Source: an uncultured Massilia sp. (GTDB taxonomy: Bacteria > Pseudomonadota > Gammaproteobacteria > Burkholderiales > Burkholderiaceae). From it: 64,000 nucleotides of DNA. This document shows positions 26,971 to 36,809 of this stretch, piece after piece. The notes below the pieces were generated by a model. That model searched no databases. It was not told the DNA's origin and was given only the letters and a program-made list of their open reading frames with translations. Numbering within the stretch: position 1 is the stretch's first letter; the number at the start of each line of letters is the position of its first letter. The stretch is taken from contig CAMLMV010000015.1 of NCBI GenBank assembly GCA_946481275.1, positions 72,678 to 136,677 of the forward strand, in the 5' to 3' direction. The position numbers were made by a program, and so were the translations under genes.

Positions 26971-28494
26971 TCAGTCGAGCGAACGGGCTGGATGCAGCGC
27001 CGGGGCCGCCCTGCCCTTCATCATGAGGCCGTACACGACCGCGGAAATCGCGATCCCGACGAACCACGCATAGGTGTACAGGGTTTTGAAGACGGCGCCC
27101 ACGTCCGGGAACGACTCCGGAAACGCCGCGTTCATGAAACCCGGGATGTTCGGCAGCACGCCGGCGACGAAGGCGACGATCGCGGCCAGGTTCCAGCCGC
27201 CGCGGTAACCGTAGATGCCGTCGTCCTTGTACAGGTGGTCGACGGCCAGTTCCGTGCGGCGGATCAGGTAGTAGTCGATGATCAGCACGCCCGCGATGGG
27301 ACCCAGCAGCGCGGAATAGCCGATCAGCCACGTGAAGATATAACCCTGCGTGGACTCCAGGATCTTCCAGGGCATCATCGCCAGCGCGATGCCGGCCGTG
27401 ATGTAGCCGCCCGTGCGGTACGAGATATGGCGCGGCGCCAGCGCGGAAAAGTCGTAGGCCGGACCGACGAGGTTGGCGGCCAGGTTGACGCTGACCGTGT
27501 CGACCAGCAGGACGATGAGCGCGATCAGCACCGCGGCGCCCGTCATGCGGCTGGCCAGGTCGACCGGATCCCACAACGCCTTGCCGTACAGGACGACGGT
27601 GGCCGACGTGACGATGACGGCGAGCGCGGCCAACAAGCCCATCGGCACGGGCAGGCCGACGGACTGGCCCACGATCTGGTCGCGCTGCGTACGCGCGAAG
27701 CGGGTGAAGTCGGGGATGTTCAGCGCGAGCGTGGCCCAGAACCCGACCATCGCCGTCAGCGACGGCCAGAACGTGGGCCAGAACTGGCCGGCCTTCTTGC
27801 CGCCTTCGACGAATTGCGACGGCGCGTCCAGCAGCGGACCGAAGCCGCCCGCTTTCTGGTAGACCCAGCCGAGCAGCACGAAGCAGATCGCGATCTTCAG
27901 CGGGGCCGTGTACGTCTCCAGCTTGCGGATCGCATCCATGCCGTGCACGATGAAATAGAACTGGATCGCCCAGAACGCCAGGAAGCACAGCAGTTGGGCG
28001 CCGTTGATGCCAAGGCCGGCCAGTTTGGCGCCGCCGATCTCGTGCCCGGCCAGCACGCCCAGCAGGGTGTAGATCATGCTGCCGCCGAACCACGTCTGGA
28101 TGCCGTACCAGCCGCACGCGACGATGGCGCGCATCAGCGCCGGCAGCCGCGCCCCGCGCGTACCGAACGCGGCGCGCGCCAGCACGGCGTACGGGATGCC
28201 GTACTTGGTGCCGGCGTGGCCGATCAGCAGCATCGGCAGCAGCACGATGGCGTTGGCGAGGAACACGGTGAACACCGCCTGGTACGCGGACATGCCGGCC
28301 TCGATCAGGCTGGCCGACAGCGTATAGGCCGGGATGCACATCACCATGCCGACCCACAGGGCGGCGAAGTGATACCAGCGCCACGTGCGCTGCGCGGCGC
28401 TCGTCGGCGCCAGGTCTTCGTTCCACAGGTCCTGGTTCGTTGCGGGGTCGGTGCTCATCGGGGCGGTCTCCATCGGTTGGCGTTCGTCATTCAC
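26971..28494 (-). CDS. NCS1 family nucleobase:cation symporter
   Basis: A 507-residue permease with twelve helices of the NCS1 family (AALWVGMVMCIPAYTLSASLIEAG for helix 1, GIQTWFGGSMIYTLLG, WPSLTAMVGFWATLALNIPDFTRF). NCS1 proteins import uracil, thymine, hydantoin, allantoin or cytosine with a cation. The pyrimidine degradation genes around it make uracil/thymine the likely cargo. The ATG at 28494 overlaps the end of preA by eight bases, indicating coupled translation. Confidence 0.9.
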   Translation of the reverse strand: MNDERQPMETAPMSTDPATNQDLWNEDLAPTSAAQRTWRWYHFAALWVGMVMCIPAYTLSASLIEAGMSAYQAVFTVFLANAIVLLPMLLIGHAGTKYGIPYAVLARAAFGTRGARLPALMRAIVACGWYGIQTWFGGSMIYTLLGVLAGHEIGGAKLAGLGINGAQLLCFLAFWAIQFYFIVHGMDAIRKLETYTAPLKIAICFVLLGWVYQKAGGFGPLLDAPSQFVEGGKKAGQFWPTFWPSLTAMVGFWATLALNIPDFTRFARTQRDQIVGQSVGLPVPMGLLAALAVIVTSATVVLYGKALWDPVDLASRMTGAAVLIALIVLLVDTVSVNLAANLVGPAYDFSALAPRHISYRTGGYITAGIALAMMPWKILESTQGYIFTWLIGYSALLGPIAGVLIIDYYLIRRTELAVDHLYKDDGIYGYRGGWNLAAIVAFVAGVLPNIPGFMNAAFPESFPDVGAVFKTLYTYAWFVGIAISAVVYGLMMKGRAAPALHPARSLD

Positions 28495-29776
28495 CGGCCA
28501 ATACTACTACCTCCGCCCGTGGATTCCTCGGATCCTGCGTCCAGTTCATGTACGGCTTGCCCGTCTGCTGCGGCACCATCGTGATGCAGCCCTCGACCGG
28601 ACACGTGATCTCGCACAGGTTGCACCCGACGCATTCCTGGTCGATCACTTCGTACTTGCGCGCATTCCCGTCGACCAGCCGCGCAATCGCCTGGTGCGAC
28701 GTGTCCTCGCACGCCACGTGGCAGCGGCCGCACTGGATGCACTTGTCCTGGTCGATGTGCGCGATGACCTGATAATTCATGTCCAGGTATTTCCAGTCCG
28801 TCGTGTTCGGCACGGCCTTGCGCGAGAACGCGGCGATATTCTCGTAGCCTTTCGCATCCATCCAGCGCGACAAGCCGTCCTTCATCTCCTCGACGATGCG
28901 AAAACCGTGCAGCATCGCGGCCGTGCATACCTGCACCGAACCGGCGCCAAGCGCGATGAACTCGGCCGCGTCGCGCCAGTTGCCGATGCCGCCGATGCCG
29001 GAGATCGGCAAGCCCTTCGTCACCGGGTCGCGCGCGATCTCGGCCACCATGTTCAGCGCGATGGGTTTGACGGCCGTGCCGCAATAGCCGCCGTGCGTGC
29101 TCGCGTCGCCAACGGCCGGGAACGCGACCATGCGGTCCAGGTCCAGGTGCGTGATCGAATTGATCGTGTTGATCAGCGAGACCGCATCCGCCCCGCCCGC
29201 CAGCGCGGCACGGGCGGGCGCGCGCACGTCCGTGATGTTGGGCGTCAGCTTGACGATCACCGGCAGCCGCGTGTACGTCTTGCACCAGCGCGTGACGAGT
29301 TCGATCAGGTCCGGCTGCTGGCCCACGGCCGCGCCCATGCCGCGCTCGGGCATGCCGTGCGGGCAGCCGAAGTTCAGTTCGATGCCGTCCGCGCCCGTCG
29401 CCTCGACGAGCGGCAGGATCTCGCGCCACGGCGCTTCCTCGCATGGCAGCATCATCGACACGACCAGCGCCCGGTCCGGCCACGCCTTCTTGACGGCCGT
29501 GATCTCGCGCAGGTTGATCTCCAGGCTGCGGTCCGTGATCAGCTCGATGTTGTTGAAACCGATGACTTCGCGGTTTTTACCATGCAGCGCGGAGTAGCGC
29601 GACGACACGTTGACGGCGGGCGGATCCTCGCCCAGCGTCTTCCACACGACGCCGCCCCACCCCGCCTCGAAGGCGCGCACGACGTTATAGGCCTTGTCGG
29701 TCGGCGGTGCGGACGCCAGCCAGAAAGGGTTCGGCGACTTGATGCCGCAGAAATCGATGCTCAGGTCGGCCATCAT
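28487..29776 (-). CDS. preA: NAD-dependent dihydropyrimidine dehydrogenase subunit PreA
   Basis: A 429-residue protein with a dihydroorotate dehydrogenase-like FMN barrel (1-300) and a C-terminal two-[4Fe-4S] ferredoxin domain (CIQCGRCHVACEDTSH and CVGCNLCEITCPVEGC). With PreT it reduces uracil and thymine (or runs backward) using NADH. Start at the first of two adjacent ATGs; GGAGG just upstream would fit the second (29773) slightly better. Overlaps preT by four bases and the permease gene by eight. Confidence 0.95.
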   Translation of the reverse strand: MMADLSIDFCGIKSPNPFWLASAPPTDKAYNVVRAFEAGWGGVVWKTLGEDPPAVNVSSRYSALHGKNREVIGFNNIELITDRSLEINLREITAVKKAWPDRALVVSMMLPCEEAPWREILPLVEATGADGIELNFGCPHGMPERGMGAAVGQQPDLIELVTRWCKTYTRLPVIVKLTPNITDVRAPARAALAGGADAVSLINTINSITHLDLDRMVAFPAVGDASTHGGYCGTAVKPIALNMVAEIARDPVTKGLPISGIGGIGNWRDAAEFIALGAGSVQVCTAAMLHGFRIVEEMKDGLSRWMDAKGYENIAAFSRKAVPNTTDWKYLDMNYQVIAHIDQDKCIQCGRCHVACEDTSHQAIARLVDGNARKYEVIDQECVGCNLCEITCPVEGCITMVPQQTGKPYMNWTQDPRNPRAEVVVLAGE

Positions 29777-31137
29777 GCCTCCGCTTTGGAAAGGATGTCG
29801 TCATGGATCGCCAGCGCGGCCAGCTTGCCGTGCTGGACGGCCTGCACCGTCAGGTCCTGCCCCGGCGCCACGCAGTCGCCGCCCGCGTACACGCCGGGCA
29901 ACTTGGTGCGGAACCGGGCATCGACGTGGATCTTGTCGCCATCGCGTTCCAGCTCGCGGGCGAGCGGATCGGATAGCGCATCGTTGTCCATGTGCTGGCC
30001 GATGGCCTTGAACACGGCATCGGCCGCGATGTCGATGAAGGCGCCCGTGCCGGCGAGGCGGCCATCTTCCAGCCTTGTCTCCTCGAAACGCATGCCGCGC
30101 ACGCGCCCCGCAGCGTCCAGCAAGATCTCGTGCGGCGCCGCCCACGTGCGGATGCGCACGCCGTTCGTCTTCGCGATCTCGATCTCGTGACCGGTCGCGC
30201 TCATCGCCTCGACACCGCGGCGGTACACGAGCGTGACCTCTTCCGCGCCGAGTCGTCCGATCTGCACGGCCATGTCGACAGCCGTATTGCCGGCACCGAT
30301 CACGACGGCCCGCTTCGGCACCGGCAGCGCCGCGAGGTCCGCCGCCTGGCGCAACGTGGCGATGTAGTCGACGGCGGCCGCGAGACCCGGCGCATCCTCG
30401 CCCGTGAGACCGAGACGGCGGCTGGCGCCCAGGCCCAGGCCGAGGAACACGGCGTCGTAGCGCGTGTGCAGGTCCTGCAGGTGCAGGTTGCTGCCCAGGA
30501 TGCGGCCGTACTGGATCTCGATGCCGCCGATGGCGAGCAAAAAGTCGACTTCGCGCTGGGCGAAGTCGCCCGGCAGCTTGTACTTGGCGATGCCGTATTC
30601 GTTCAGGCCACCGGCCTTGTCGCGCGCCTCGAACACGACGACGTCATGGCCCAGCATCGCGAGCCGGTGCGCGCACGACAGCCCGGCCGGGCCGGCGCCC
30701 ACGACGGCGATCGTCCTGCCGGTCGACGGCGCGCGCCGGAACGGATGATCGGCGAAGTGCGCGTTGTCGATGGCATGGCGCTGCAGCAGGCCGATTTTCA
30801 CGGGCTGGCCTTCGGCGTCGTTGTTGCGCACGCAGGCGTCCTCGCACAGGATCTCCGTCGGGCACACGCGGGAGCACGCGCCGCCGAAGATGTTCTGCTT
30901 GAGGATGTTGACGGCGGCGCCCTCCACGTTGCCGTCATGGATGTTGCGGATGAAGCTCGCGACGTCGATGCCGGTCGGGCACGCACGGGTACAGGGCGCG
31001 TCGTAACAGTACAGGCAGCGCGCGCTTTCGATGGCGGCCTGGCGGGCCGTCAGCGCCGGGGCCAGGTCCGTGAAGCGCTCGGACAGGGCGCCGTGCGTGC
31101 CGGTGGGGAGCGGCAGGTGGTGGAGTGACTCGATCAT
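29773..31137 (-). CDS. preT: NAD-dependent dihydropyrimidine dehydrogenase subunit PreT
   Basis: A 454-residue flavoprotein related to glutamate synthase small subunit. The N-terminal Fe-S domain has CLYCYDAPCTRACPTGID and CSRVCPTEILCEDACVRN; FAD fold at VVGAGPAGLSCAHRL (about 145) and NAD fold at VVIGAGNTAVDMAVQIG (about 285). It feeds NADH electrons to PreA. It lies 55 bases after mmsA in the same direction; that gap has no obvious terminator. Confidence 0.94.
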   Translation of the reverse strand: MIESLHHLPLPTGTHGALSERFTDLAPALTARQAAIESARCLYCYDAPCTRACPTGIDVASFIRNIHDGNVEGAAVNILKQNIFGGACSRVCPTEILCEDACVRNNDAEGQPVKIGLLQRHAIDNAHFADHPFRRAPSTGRTIAVVGAGPAGLSCAHRLAMLGHDVVVFEARDKAGGLNEYGIAKYKLPGDFAQREVDFLLAIGGIEIQYGRILGSNLHLQDLHTRYDAVFLGLGLGASRRLGLTGEDAPGLAAAVDYIATLRQAADLAALPVPKRAVVIGAGNTAVDMAVQIGRLGAEEVTLVYRRGVEAMSATGHEIEIAKTNGVRIRTWAAPHEILLDAAGRVRGMRFEETRLEDGRLAGTGAFIDIAADAVFKAIGQHMDNDALSDPLARELERDGDKIHVDARFRTKLPGVYAGGDCVAPGQDLTVQAVQHGKLAALAIHDDILSKAEA

Positions 31138-31192
31138 TTGGCATCCCTTCTTGTCGTGATGTTGCGAGCACTGCTTGATATTACTGCGGGTA

Positions 31193-32686
31193 TTACTTCA
31201 TCTGCGGGAACGCGAACTCCACCCCGCTGCTCGCGGTATTCGGCCACCTTTGCATGACCGCCTTGTGCCGCGTATAAAACCGCACGCCTTCCGGCCCGTA
31301 CGCGTGATGGTCGCCGAACAGGCTTTTCTTCCACCCGCCGAAGCTGTTGAACGCCATCGGCACCGGCAGCGGCACGTTCACGCCCACCATGCCCACCTGC
31401 ACCTGGCGCACGAATTCGCGCGCCACGCCGCCGTCGCGGGTGAACACGGCCACGCCGTTGCCGTACTCGTTGCGGTTGATGAGGGCCAAAGCACTCCCGA
31501 CGTCCGGCAGGCGCACGACGCACAGCACGGGGCCGAAGATTTCTTGCTGGTAGATCGACATCGACGGCGTCACATGGTCGAACAGGGTGCCGCCCACGAA
31601 GAAGCCGTTGTCGCGGTCCGGCACCTTGAAGCCGCGGCCGTCGACAACGAGGGTCGCGCCCTGCTCCACGCCTTCGCCGATCAGCTTTTCGATGCGCTGC
31701 TTGGCGGCCAGCGTGACGACCGGGCCCATCTCGGCGCCGTCCGCCATGCCGTCCGCGATCTTCAGCGCGCGCGTGCGCTCGGCCAGCCGGGCCACGAGCG
31801 CATCGCCCGCGTCGCCGATCGCGACCGCTACCGAAATCGCCATGCAGCGCTCGCCGGCCGAACCGTATGCGGCGCCGATCAACGCGTCGACGGCCATGTC
31901 CATGTCGGCATCCGGCATCACGACCATGTGGTTCTTCGCGCCGCCCAGCGCCTGCACGCGCTTGCCGGAAGCGGAGCCGCGCGCATAAATGTATTCCGCG
32001 ATCGGCGTCGAGCCGACGAAGCTGACGGCCTGGATGTCCGGGTGATCGAGCAGCGCGTCGACCGCGCCCTTGTCGCCTTGCACGACGTTGAACACGCCGT
32101 CCGGCAGCCCCGCTTCCTTCAGCAGCCGCGCATGCAGCAGTGACGGCGACGGATCGCGCTCGGACGGTTTCAGGATGAACGTGTTGCCGCACGCGATGGC
32201 GACGGGGAACATCCACATCGGCACCATCACGGGGAAGTTGAACGGCGTGATGCCCGCGACGACGCCCAGCGGCTGGCGCATCGACCATGCATCGATGCCG
32301 CGCGCGATCTGGTCGGTGAATTCGCCCTTGAGCATCTGCGGAATGCCCACGGCGAATTCCACGACTTCGATGCCGCGCGCGACTTCGCCACGTGCATCGG
32401 CGAACGTCTTGCCGTGTTCGCGCACGACCATCGCCGCGAATTCATCGGTATGCTTCTGGCACAGTTGCAGGTAGTTGAACAGCACGCGGGCGCGGGCCAG
32501 CGGGGGCGTCGCGGCCCAGGCGGGGAATGCGGCGCTGGCCGCGGCCACGGCGGCCGCGACGTCCTCAATGCTCGCCAGCGCCACACGCGCACAGGGCTCG
32601 CCAAGCGCCGGGTTGTAGACATCGGCGTAGCGTCCGCTGCTGCCTTCAGCGGTGCCGCCGCCAATGTAGTGATTGATCGTCTCCAT
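31193..32686 (-). CDS. mmsA: CoA-acylating methylmalonate-semialdehyde dehydrogenase
   Basis: A 497-residue aldehyde dehydrogenase of the MMSDH type with the active-site Cys in [10 protein letters not shown] and CoA-type features. It turns malonate semialdehyde to acetyl-CoA and methylmalonate semialdehyde to propionyl-CoA. That completes the route from uracil (via beta-alanine) and thymine (via beta-aminoisobutyrate). Nine bases after aptA. Confidence 0.93.
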   Translation of the reverse strand: METINHYIGGGTAEGSSGRYADVYNPALGEPCARVALASIEDVAAAVAAASAAFPAWAATPPLARARVLFNYLQLCQKHTDEFAAMVVREHGKTFADARGEVARGIEVVEFAVGIPQMLKGEFTDQIARGIDAWSMRQPLGVVAGITPFNFPVMVPMWMFPVAIACGNTFILKPSERDPSPSLLHARLLKEAGLPDGVFNVVQGDKGAVDALLDHPDIQAVSFVGSTPIAEYIYARGSASGKRVQALGGAKNHMVVMPDADMDMAVDALIGAAYGSAGERCMAISVAVAIGDAGDALVARLAERTRALKIADGMADGAEMGPVVTLAAKQRIEKLIGEGVEQGATLVVDGRGFKVPDRDNGFFVGGTLFDHVTPSMSIYQQEIFGPVLCVVRLPDVGSALALINRNEYGNGVAVFTRDGGVAREFVRQVQVGMVGVNVPLPVPMAFNSFGGWKKSLFGDHHAYGPEGVRFYTRHKAVMQRWPNTASSGVEFAFPQMK

Positions 32687-32695
32687 GGTCGCCTT

Positions 32696-34012
32696 TCAGT
32701 CGAGGTTCTTCAGGACGGCAGCCAGCTTGCCGAACAATTCGTCGATGTGTTTTTTCTCCAGCACGAGCGGCGGCGACAGCGCGATGATGTCGCCCGTCGT
32801 GCGGATCAGGATGCCGTCCGCGAAGGCCTGCTTGAACGCGGCGAATGCGCGCGCGCCCACCTTGCCGGGGATGCTTTCCAGCTCGATGCCCGCGACGAGG
32901 CCGATGGTGCGGATGTCGATCACGTGCGGCAGGCCGCGCAGGCTGTGCACCGCGTCTTCCCAGTACGGCTGCAGCGCCTTCGCGTTTTCCAGGATGCCCT
33001 GCTCCTGGAAGACTTCCAGCGTGGCCAGCGACGCGGCGCAGGCGAGCGGGTGGCCGGAATACGTGTAGCCGTGGAACAGTTCGATGCCGGCCGGCGCTTC
33101 CATGAAGGCGTCGTGGATGAATTTTTTCGAGAACACGGCACCCATCGGCACGGTGCCGTTCGTGATGCCCTTCGCCGTCGTCATCATGTCCGGCTCGACG
33201 TCGAAATAATCGACGGCGAACGGCGTCGTCAGGCGGCCGAAGCCCGTGATCACTTCGTCGAAGACCAGCAGGATGCCGTGCCTGGTGCAGATTTCGCGCA
33301 GGCGCTTCAGGTAACCCTTCGGCGGGATCAAGACGCCCGTCGATCCGGCGACGGGTTCCACGATCACGGCGGCGATGGTGGACGGGTCGTGCAGCGCGAC
33401 GATGCGTTCCAGTTCGTCGGCCAGTTCCGCGCCGTGCTCCGGCTCGCCGCGCGAGAACGCGTTCTTGCCGAGGTTGTGCGTGTGCGGCAGGTGATCGACA
33501 CCCGGCAGCAGCGGCCCGAAGGCCTTGCGGTTGGGACCGATACCGCCGACGGACAGTCCGCCGAAGCCGACGCCGTGGTACCCGCGCTCCCGCCCGATCA
33601 GCCGCGTGCGTCCCGCGTCGCCGCGCGCCTTGTGGTATGCGAGCGCGATCTTGAGGGCCGTGTCGACCGCTTCCGAGCCGGAGTTCGTGTAGAACACGTG
33701 GCCGAACTTGTGATTGGTGTACTCCATCAGGCGTTCGGCCAGGTCGAACGCGGCCGGATGGCCCATCTGGAACGTGGGTGCGAAGTCGAGCTGGCCGACC
33801 ATCTCGCTGACGGCGGCGACGATCTTCGGCTGCGCGTGGCCGCACGGGACGCACCACAGGCCGGCGGTGCCGTCGAGGACGGCGTTGCCGTCGACGTCCC
33901 TGTAATACATACCTTGTGCCGAGACGAGGAGGCGCGGATGGGCCTTGAAGTCACGGTTGTTGGTGAATGGCATCCAGAAGGATGACATCGATTCGGGTCT
34001 CGTTTCGTTCAC
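32696..34012 (-). CDS. Beta-alanine/omega-amino acid:pyruvate aminotransferase
   Basis: A 438-residue class III PLP aminotransferase. The PLP-contacting NSGSEAVDTALKIA, DEVITGFGRL and Schiff-base Lys in TTAKGITNG are present. Start MNETRPESMSSFWMPFTNNR matches omega-amino acid:pyruvate transaminases. In this operon it should move the amino group of beta-alanine (or beta-aminoisobutyrate) to pyruvate, making malonate semialdehyde. First gene of the minus-strand operon, divergent from the MocR-type regulator. Confidence 0.9.
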   Translation of the reverse strand: MNETRPESMSSFWMPFTNNRDFKAHPRLLVSAQGMYYRDVDGNAVLDGTAGLWCVPCGHAQPKIVAAVSEMVGQLDFAPTFQMGHPAAFDLAERLMEYTNHKFGHVFYTNSGSEAVDTALKIALAYHKARGDAGRTRLIGRERGYHGVGFGGLSVGGIGPNRKAFGPLLPGVDHLPHTHNLGKNAFSRGEPEHGAELADELERIVALHDPSTIAAVIVEPVAGSTGVLIPPKGYLKRLREICTRHGILLVFDEVITGFGRLTTPFAVDYFDVEPDMMTTAKGITNGTVPMGAVFSKKFIHDAFMEAPAGIELFHGYTYSGHPLACAASLATLEVFQEQGILENAKALQPYWEDAVHSLRGLPHVIDIRTIGLVAGIELESIPGKVGARAFAAFKQAFADGILIRTTGDIIALSPPLVLEKKHIDELFGKLAAVLKNLD

Positions 34013-34164
34013 GGACTTCCCCTCAAAAATTTACCAACTGGCAAAAACAATGATGCAATAATAGACAGCAGTACAACAGTGGCACATATACACAATCTGC
34101 GAAAATGGCCAACCGTATAGGTAGCATAGCCTGTACAGTTGCGCGCGTCGCGCGATGGAGTCGC
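34013..34164. promoter_or_regulatory. Divergent promoter region of the pyrimidine degradation operon
   Basis: This 152-base AT-richer gap between the aminotransferase gene (minus) and the MocR-type regulator (plus) must hold both promoters. On the minus strand TATTAT near 34055 could be a -10. No single operator dyad stands out. Confidence 0.4.
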
Positions 34165-35601
34165 ATGGAACCAACCGAAAAGAGCGAGAGCGAGGGATGG
34201 CCGGTGCTGGCGATCGACCGCCAGCGCCGCGGCAGCCTGGTCGACCAGATCGTCGCGGCCATCGCCGAAATGGTAAATCGGCGCGCGCTGCCCGCCGGGA
34301 CGAAGATGCCGTCCGTTCGACAATTCGCAAAAGTGAATGGCGTCAGCACCTTCACGGTCGTCGAATCGTACGACCGCCTGCTGCACCTGGGCCTGCTCTC
34401 GTCGCGGCGCGGCTCAGGCTTCTTCGTCGCGCGCGGCGCGGAGGCACCGGCCCAGCAGGCGCATTTGCCCACGTATCTGCCGGCGGCCGCCCTGGTCGTC
34501 GACACGCTTACGCCCGACCTGTATTCCGGCCAGACGGATGCGCTGCCCGTCGGCGCCGGCTGGCTGCCGCCCGAATGGTATGGCGAATCGACGATCCTCG
34601 ACGCCGTGCGCCACGCGATGAAGATCCCGGCCGGCCGCCTGCGCGGCTATGGCCACCCGCTCGGCTTTCCCAGCCTGCGCCAGCATCTCGCCACGACGCT
34701 GTCGGCCGACCTGTTTGCAGTCGAGCCGGAACGGATCCTGCTCACGCACGGCGCCACGCACGCGTTCGACCTCGTGCTGCGCACGCTCACGCGCCCGGGC
34801 GACGTCGTGTTCGTCGAGGATCCCGGCTACGGCAACCTGCTCGCGCTCGTGCGCCATCACGGCTGCATCCCCGTCGGCATCCCGCGCGGCGCGCACGGCC
34901 TGGACATGGAAGTCCTCGCGCGTGAAGCCCAGGCGCGCCAGCCGAAGCTCATGTTCGTCAACACGGTGCTGCAGAATCCCCTTGGCACGTCGCTGTCGCA
35001 GGCGCAGGCGCACCGGCTGCTCGCGCTGTCCGAGCAGTACGATTTCTGGCTCGTCGAGGACGACATCTACCGCGAACTCGCGGCGCGCGGCGACTCGTCG
35101 CTGGCCGCGATGGACGGGCTGCGCCGCGTGATCCGCATCGGCAGCTTTTCCAAGACCCTGTCGCCCGTGCTGCGCGTGGGTTCGATCTGCGCGTCCGGCT
35201 CGTTGATGCCGGAACTGGTGCGCGTCAAGATGCTCACGGGCCTGACGACGTCGGAGGTGAACGAGCGCGCCGTGTACGATGCCGTCAGCAGCCGCGCCTA
35301 CCGCAAGCAGGTCGAGCGCCTCGTGCTGCAGCTGGACGACGCGCGCGGCCTGGCGCTGGAGCGCCTCGGCGGCGCGGGCCTCGTGCCGCTGGCCCGGCCG
35401 CGCGGCGGGATGTTCGTCAGCGCGGCCCTCGACGCGCCCGGGTTGAGCGGCCGCGCCATCGCCGAACGGGCGCTGCGCGCGAGCATCCTGCTGGCGCCGG
35501 GCGAATTCTTTGCGCTGAAGCCGCCCGACACGGCCTGGTTCCGCTTCAACGTCGCCTATGCCCACGAGCCGGCCCTGCTCGACTTCCTGCGTTCGATTTG
35601 A
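34165..35601 (+). CDS. MocR/PdxR-type regulator (GntR helix-turn-helix fused to aminotransferase domain)
   Basis: About 478 residues. Residues 15-85 form a GntR-type winged helix (SLVDQIVAAIAEMVN, GTKMPSVRQFAKVNGVSTFTVVESYDRLLHLGLL); the rest is a fold-type I aminotransferase domain with the PLP Lys in GSFSKTLSPVLRVG. Members bind PLP and an amino compound as effector. Divergence from the beta-alanine aminotransferase suggests that beta-alanine is the signal. GGAG six bases before the ATG at 34165 sets the start; an upstream ATG (34105) lacks one. Confidence 0.88.
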   Translation: MEPTEKSESEGWPVLAIDRQRRGSLVDQIVAAIAEMVNRRALPAGTKMPSVRQFAKVNGVSTFTVVESYDRLLHLGLLSSRRGSGFFVARGAEAPAQQAHLPTYLPAAALVVDTLTPDLYSGQTDALPVGAGWLPPEWYGESTILDAVRHAMKIPAGRLRGYGHPLGFPSLRQHLATTLSADLFAVEPERILLTHGATHAFDLVLRTLTRPGDVVFVEDPGYGNLLALVRHHGCIPVGIPRGAHGLDMEVLAREAQARQPKLMFVNTVLQNPLGTSLSQAQAHRLLALSEQYDFWLVEDDIYRELAARGDSSLAAMDGLRRVIRIGSFSKTLSPVLRVGSICASGSLMPELVRVKMLTGLTTSEVNERAVYDAVSSRAYRKQVERLVLQLDDARGLALERLGGAGLVPLARPRGGMFVSAALDAPGLSGRAIAERALRASILLAPGEFFALKPPDTAWFRFNVAYAHEPALLDFLRSI

Positions 35602-35612
35602 GGAGAACACCC

Positions 35613-36263
35613 ATGACCATCGCCCCCGTCAAACACAGGGTCAGCCACCGCGACAAAGTCGAAACGGCCATCCTCGGCGAAGCCGTGCGCCAGTTCGCCG
35701 AATGCGGCTACGAAGGCACGTCGATCGCCACCGTCGCCGAGCGCGCGGGCCTGTCGAAGCAGAACCTGATGTACTACTTCCCGACCAAGCAGGCCCTGTA
35801 CCAGCGCGTGCTCGACAACGTGCTGGACGACTGGCTCGCGCGCATGGCCAGCCTGGCCGATCCGGGCAAGGACCCGGGCGACGTCCTGCGCGCCTACGTG
35901 CGCGCGAAGCTGACCTTTTCGCGCGAGCAGCCGCTCGCGTCGCGCGTGTATGCGATGGAAGTGATCGGCGGCGCCAAGCTGTACGCGGACCAGATCCGCC
36001 GCCGCGTGATCCCGCTGCTGCGCGCAGACATCGCCGTGTTCGAGCGCTGGATCGCGGAAGGAAAGATCGCACCCGTCAACGCCACCCACCTGCTGTTCGC
36101 CGTCTGGGCCATGACGCAGTCGTACGCCGATTTCGCCGCCCAGATGACGCTCGTGCTCGACCGCGAACAACTGCAACCATCCGACTTCGACGACGCCGAG
36201 CGCCTGATCACGGGCATGGTCCTCGCCGCCGTCGGCCTCCAGGAGAATACATGCCCACCCTGA
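35613..36263 (+). CDS. TetR family regulator, RutR-like
   Basis: A 216-residue TetR protein. The helix-turn-helix is at 20-65 (AILGEAVRQFAECGYEGTSIATVAERAGLSKQNLMYYFPTK in order), and the rest matches the RutR/YcdC C-terminal domain (QPLASRVYAMEVIGGA, FAVWAMTQSYADFA). E. coli RutR senses uracil and controls pyrimidine use. Eleven bases after the MocR-type gene, both likely one operon. AGGAG precedes its ATG at 35613. Confidence 0.85.
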   Translation: MTIAPVKHRVSHRDKVETAILGEAVRQFAECGYEGTSIATVAERAGLSKQNLMYYFPTKQALYQRVLDNVLDDWLARMASLADPGKDPGDVLRAYVRAKLTFSREQPLASRVYAMEVIGGAKLYADQIRRRVIPLLRADIAVFERWIAEGKIAPVNATHLLFAVWAMTQSYADFAAQMTLVLDREQLQPSDFDDAERLITGMVLAAVGLQENTCPP

Positions 36264-36802
36264 ACCCCATCGAACTGTTCACGCCCCGCCTGAAACTGCG
36301 CTGGATGACTGAGCGCGACGCCGACGCGCACTACGCCGTGTTTTCCGATCCGGAAGTGGCGCGCTACTGGAGCAGCGGCCCATGGACGTCGCTGGAGCAG
36401 TCGCACGAACACATCGCCGCCACGCGGGCCGCGTACGCGGACGGCAGCGGCATGCGCCTGGGCGTCGAATTGATCGGGACCGGAGAATTGATCGGCAACG
36501 TGAGCCTGCACCGCTTCGTCGACACGAGCCGCCGCTGCGAAATGGGCTATGCGCTGGCGCGCGCCCACTGGGGCGGCGGCTACGTCAGCGAGGCGCTGCG
36601 TGCGCTGCTGGCCTACGGTTTTACCACGCTCGACCTGAACCGCGTCGAGGCCGACATCGACCCGCGCAACGGGGCGTCGGCGCGGGTGCTGGAAAAGCTC
36701 GGGTTCCAAAAGGAAGGCTTTATGCCCGAGCGGTGGATCGTGCAGGGCGAGCCGGCCGATACGGTGTATTACGGCCTGCTGCGCCGGCACTGGAAGGGTT
36801 AA
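36251..36802 (+). CDS. GNAT N-acetyltransferase (RimJ/RimL type)
   Basis: A 183-residue GNAT domain: TPRLKLRWMTERDADAHYAV at the start, the strand LIGNVSLHRF, then the acetyl-CoA loop region HWGGGYVSEALRALLAYGF and the C-terminal NGASARVLEKLGFQKEG. Acceptor unknown. It overlaps the TetR gene by 13 bases and has AGGAG before its ATG, so it is probably co-transcribed with the regulators by position rather than pathway. Confidence 0.88.
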   Translation: MPTLNPIELFTPRLKLRWMTERDADAHYAVFSDPEVARYWSSGPWTSLEQSHEHIAATRAAYADGSGMRLGVELIGTGELIGNVSLHRFVDTSRRCEMGYALARAHWGGGYVSEALRALLAYGFTTLDLNRVEADIDPRNGASARVLEKLGFQKEGFMPERWIVQGEPADTVYYGLLRRHWKG

Positions 36803-36809
36803 GAGCCGA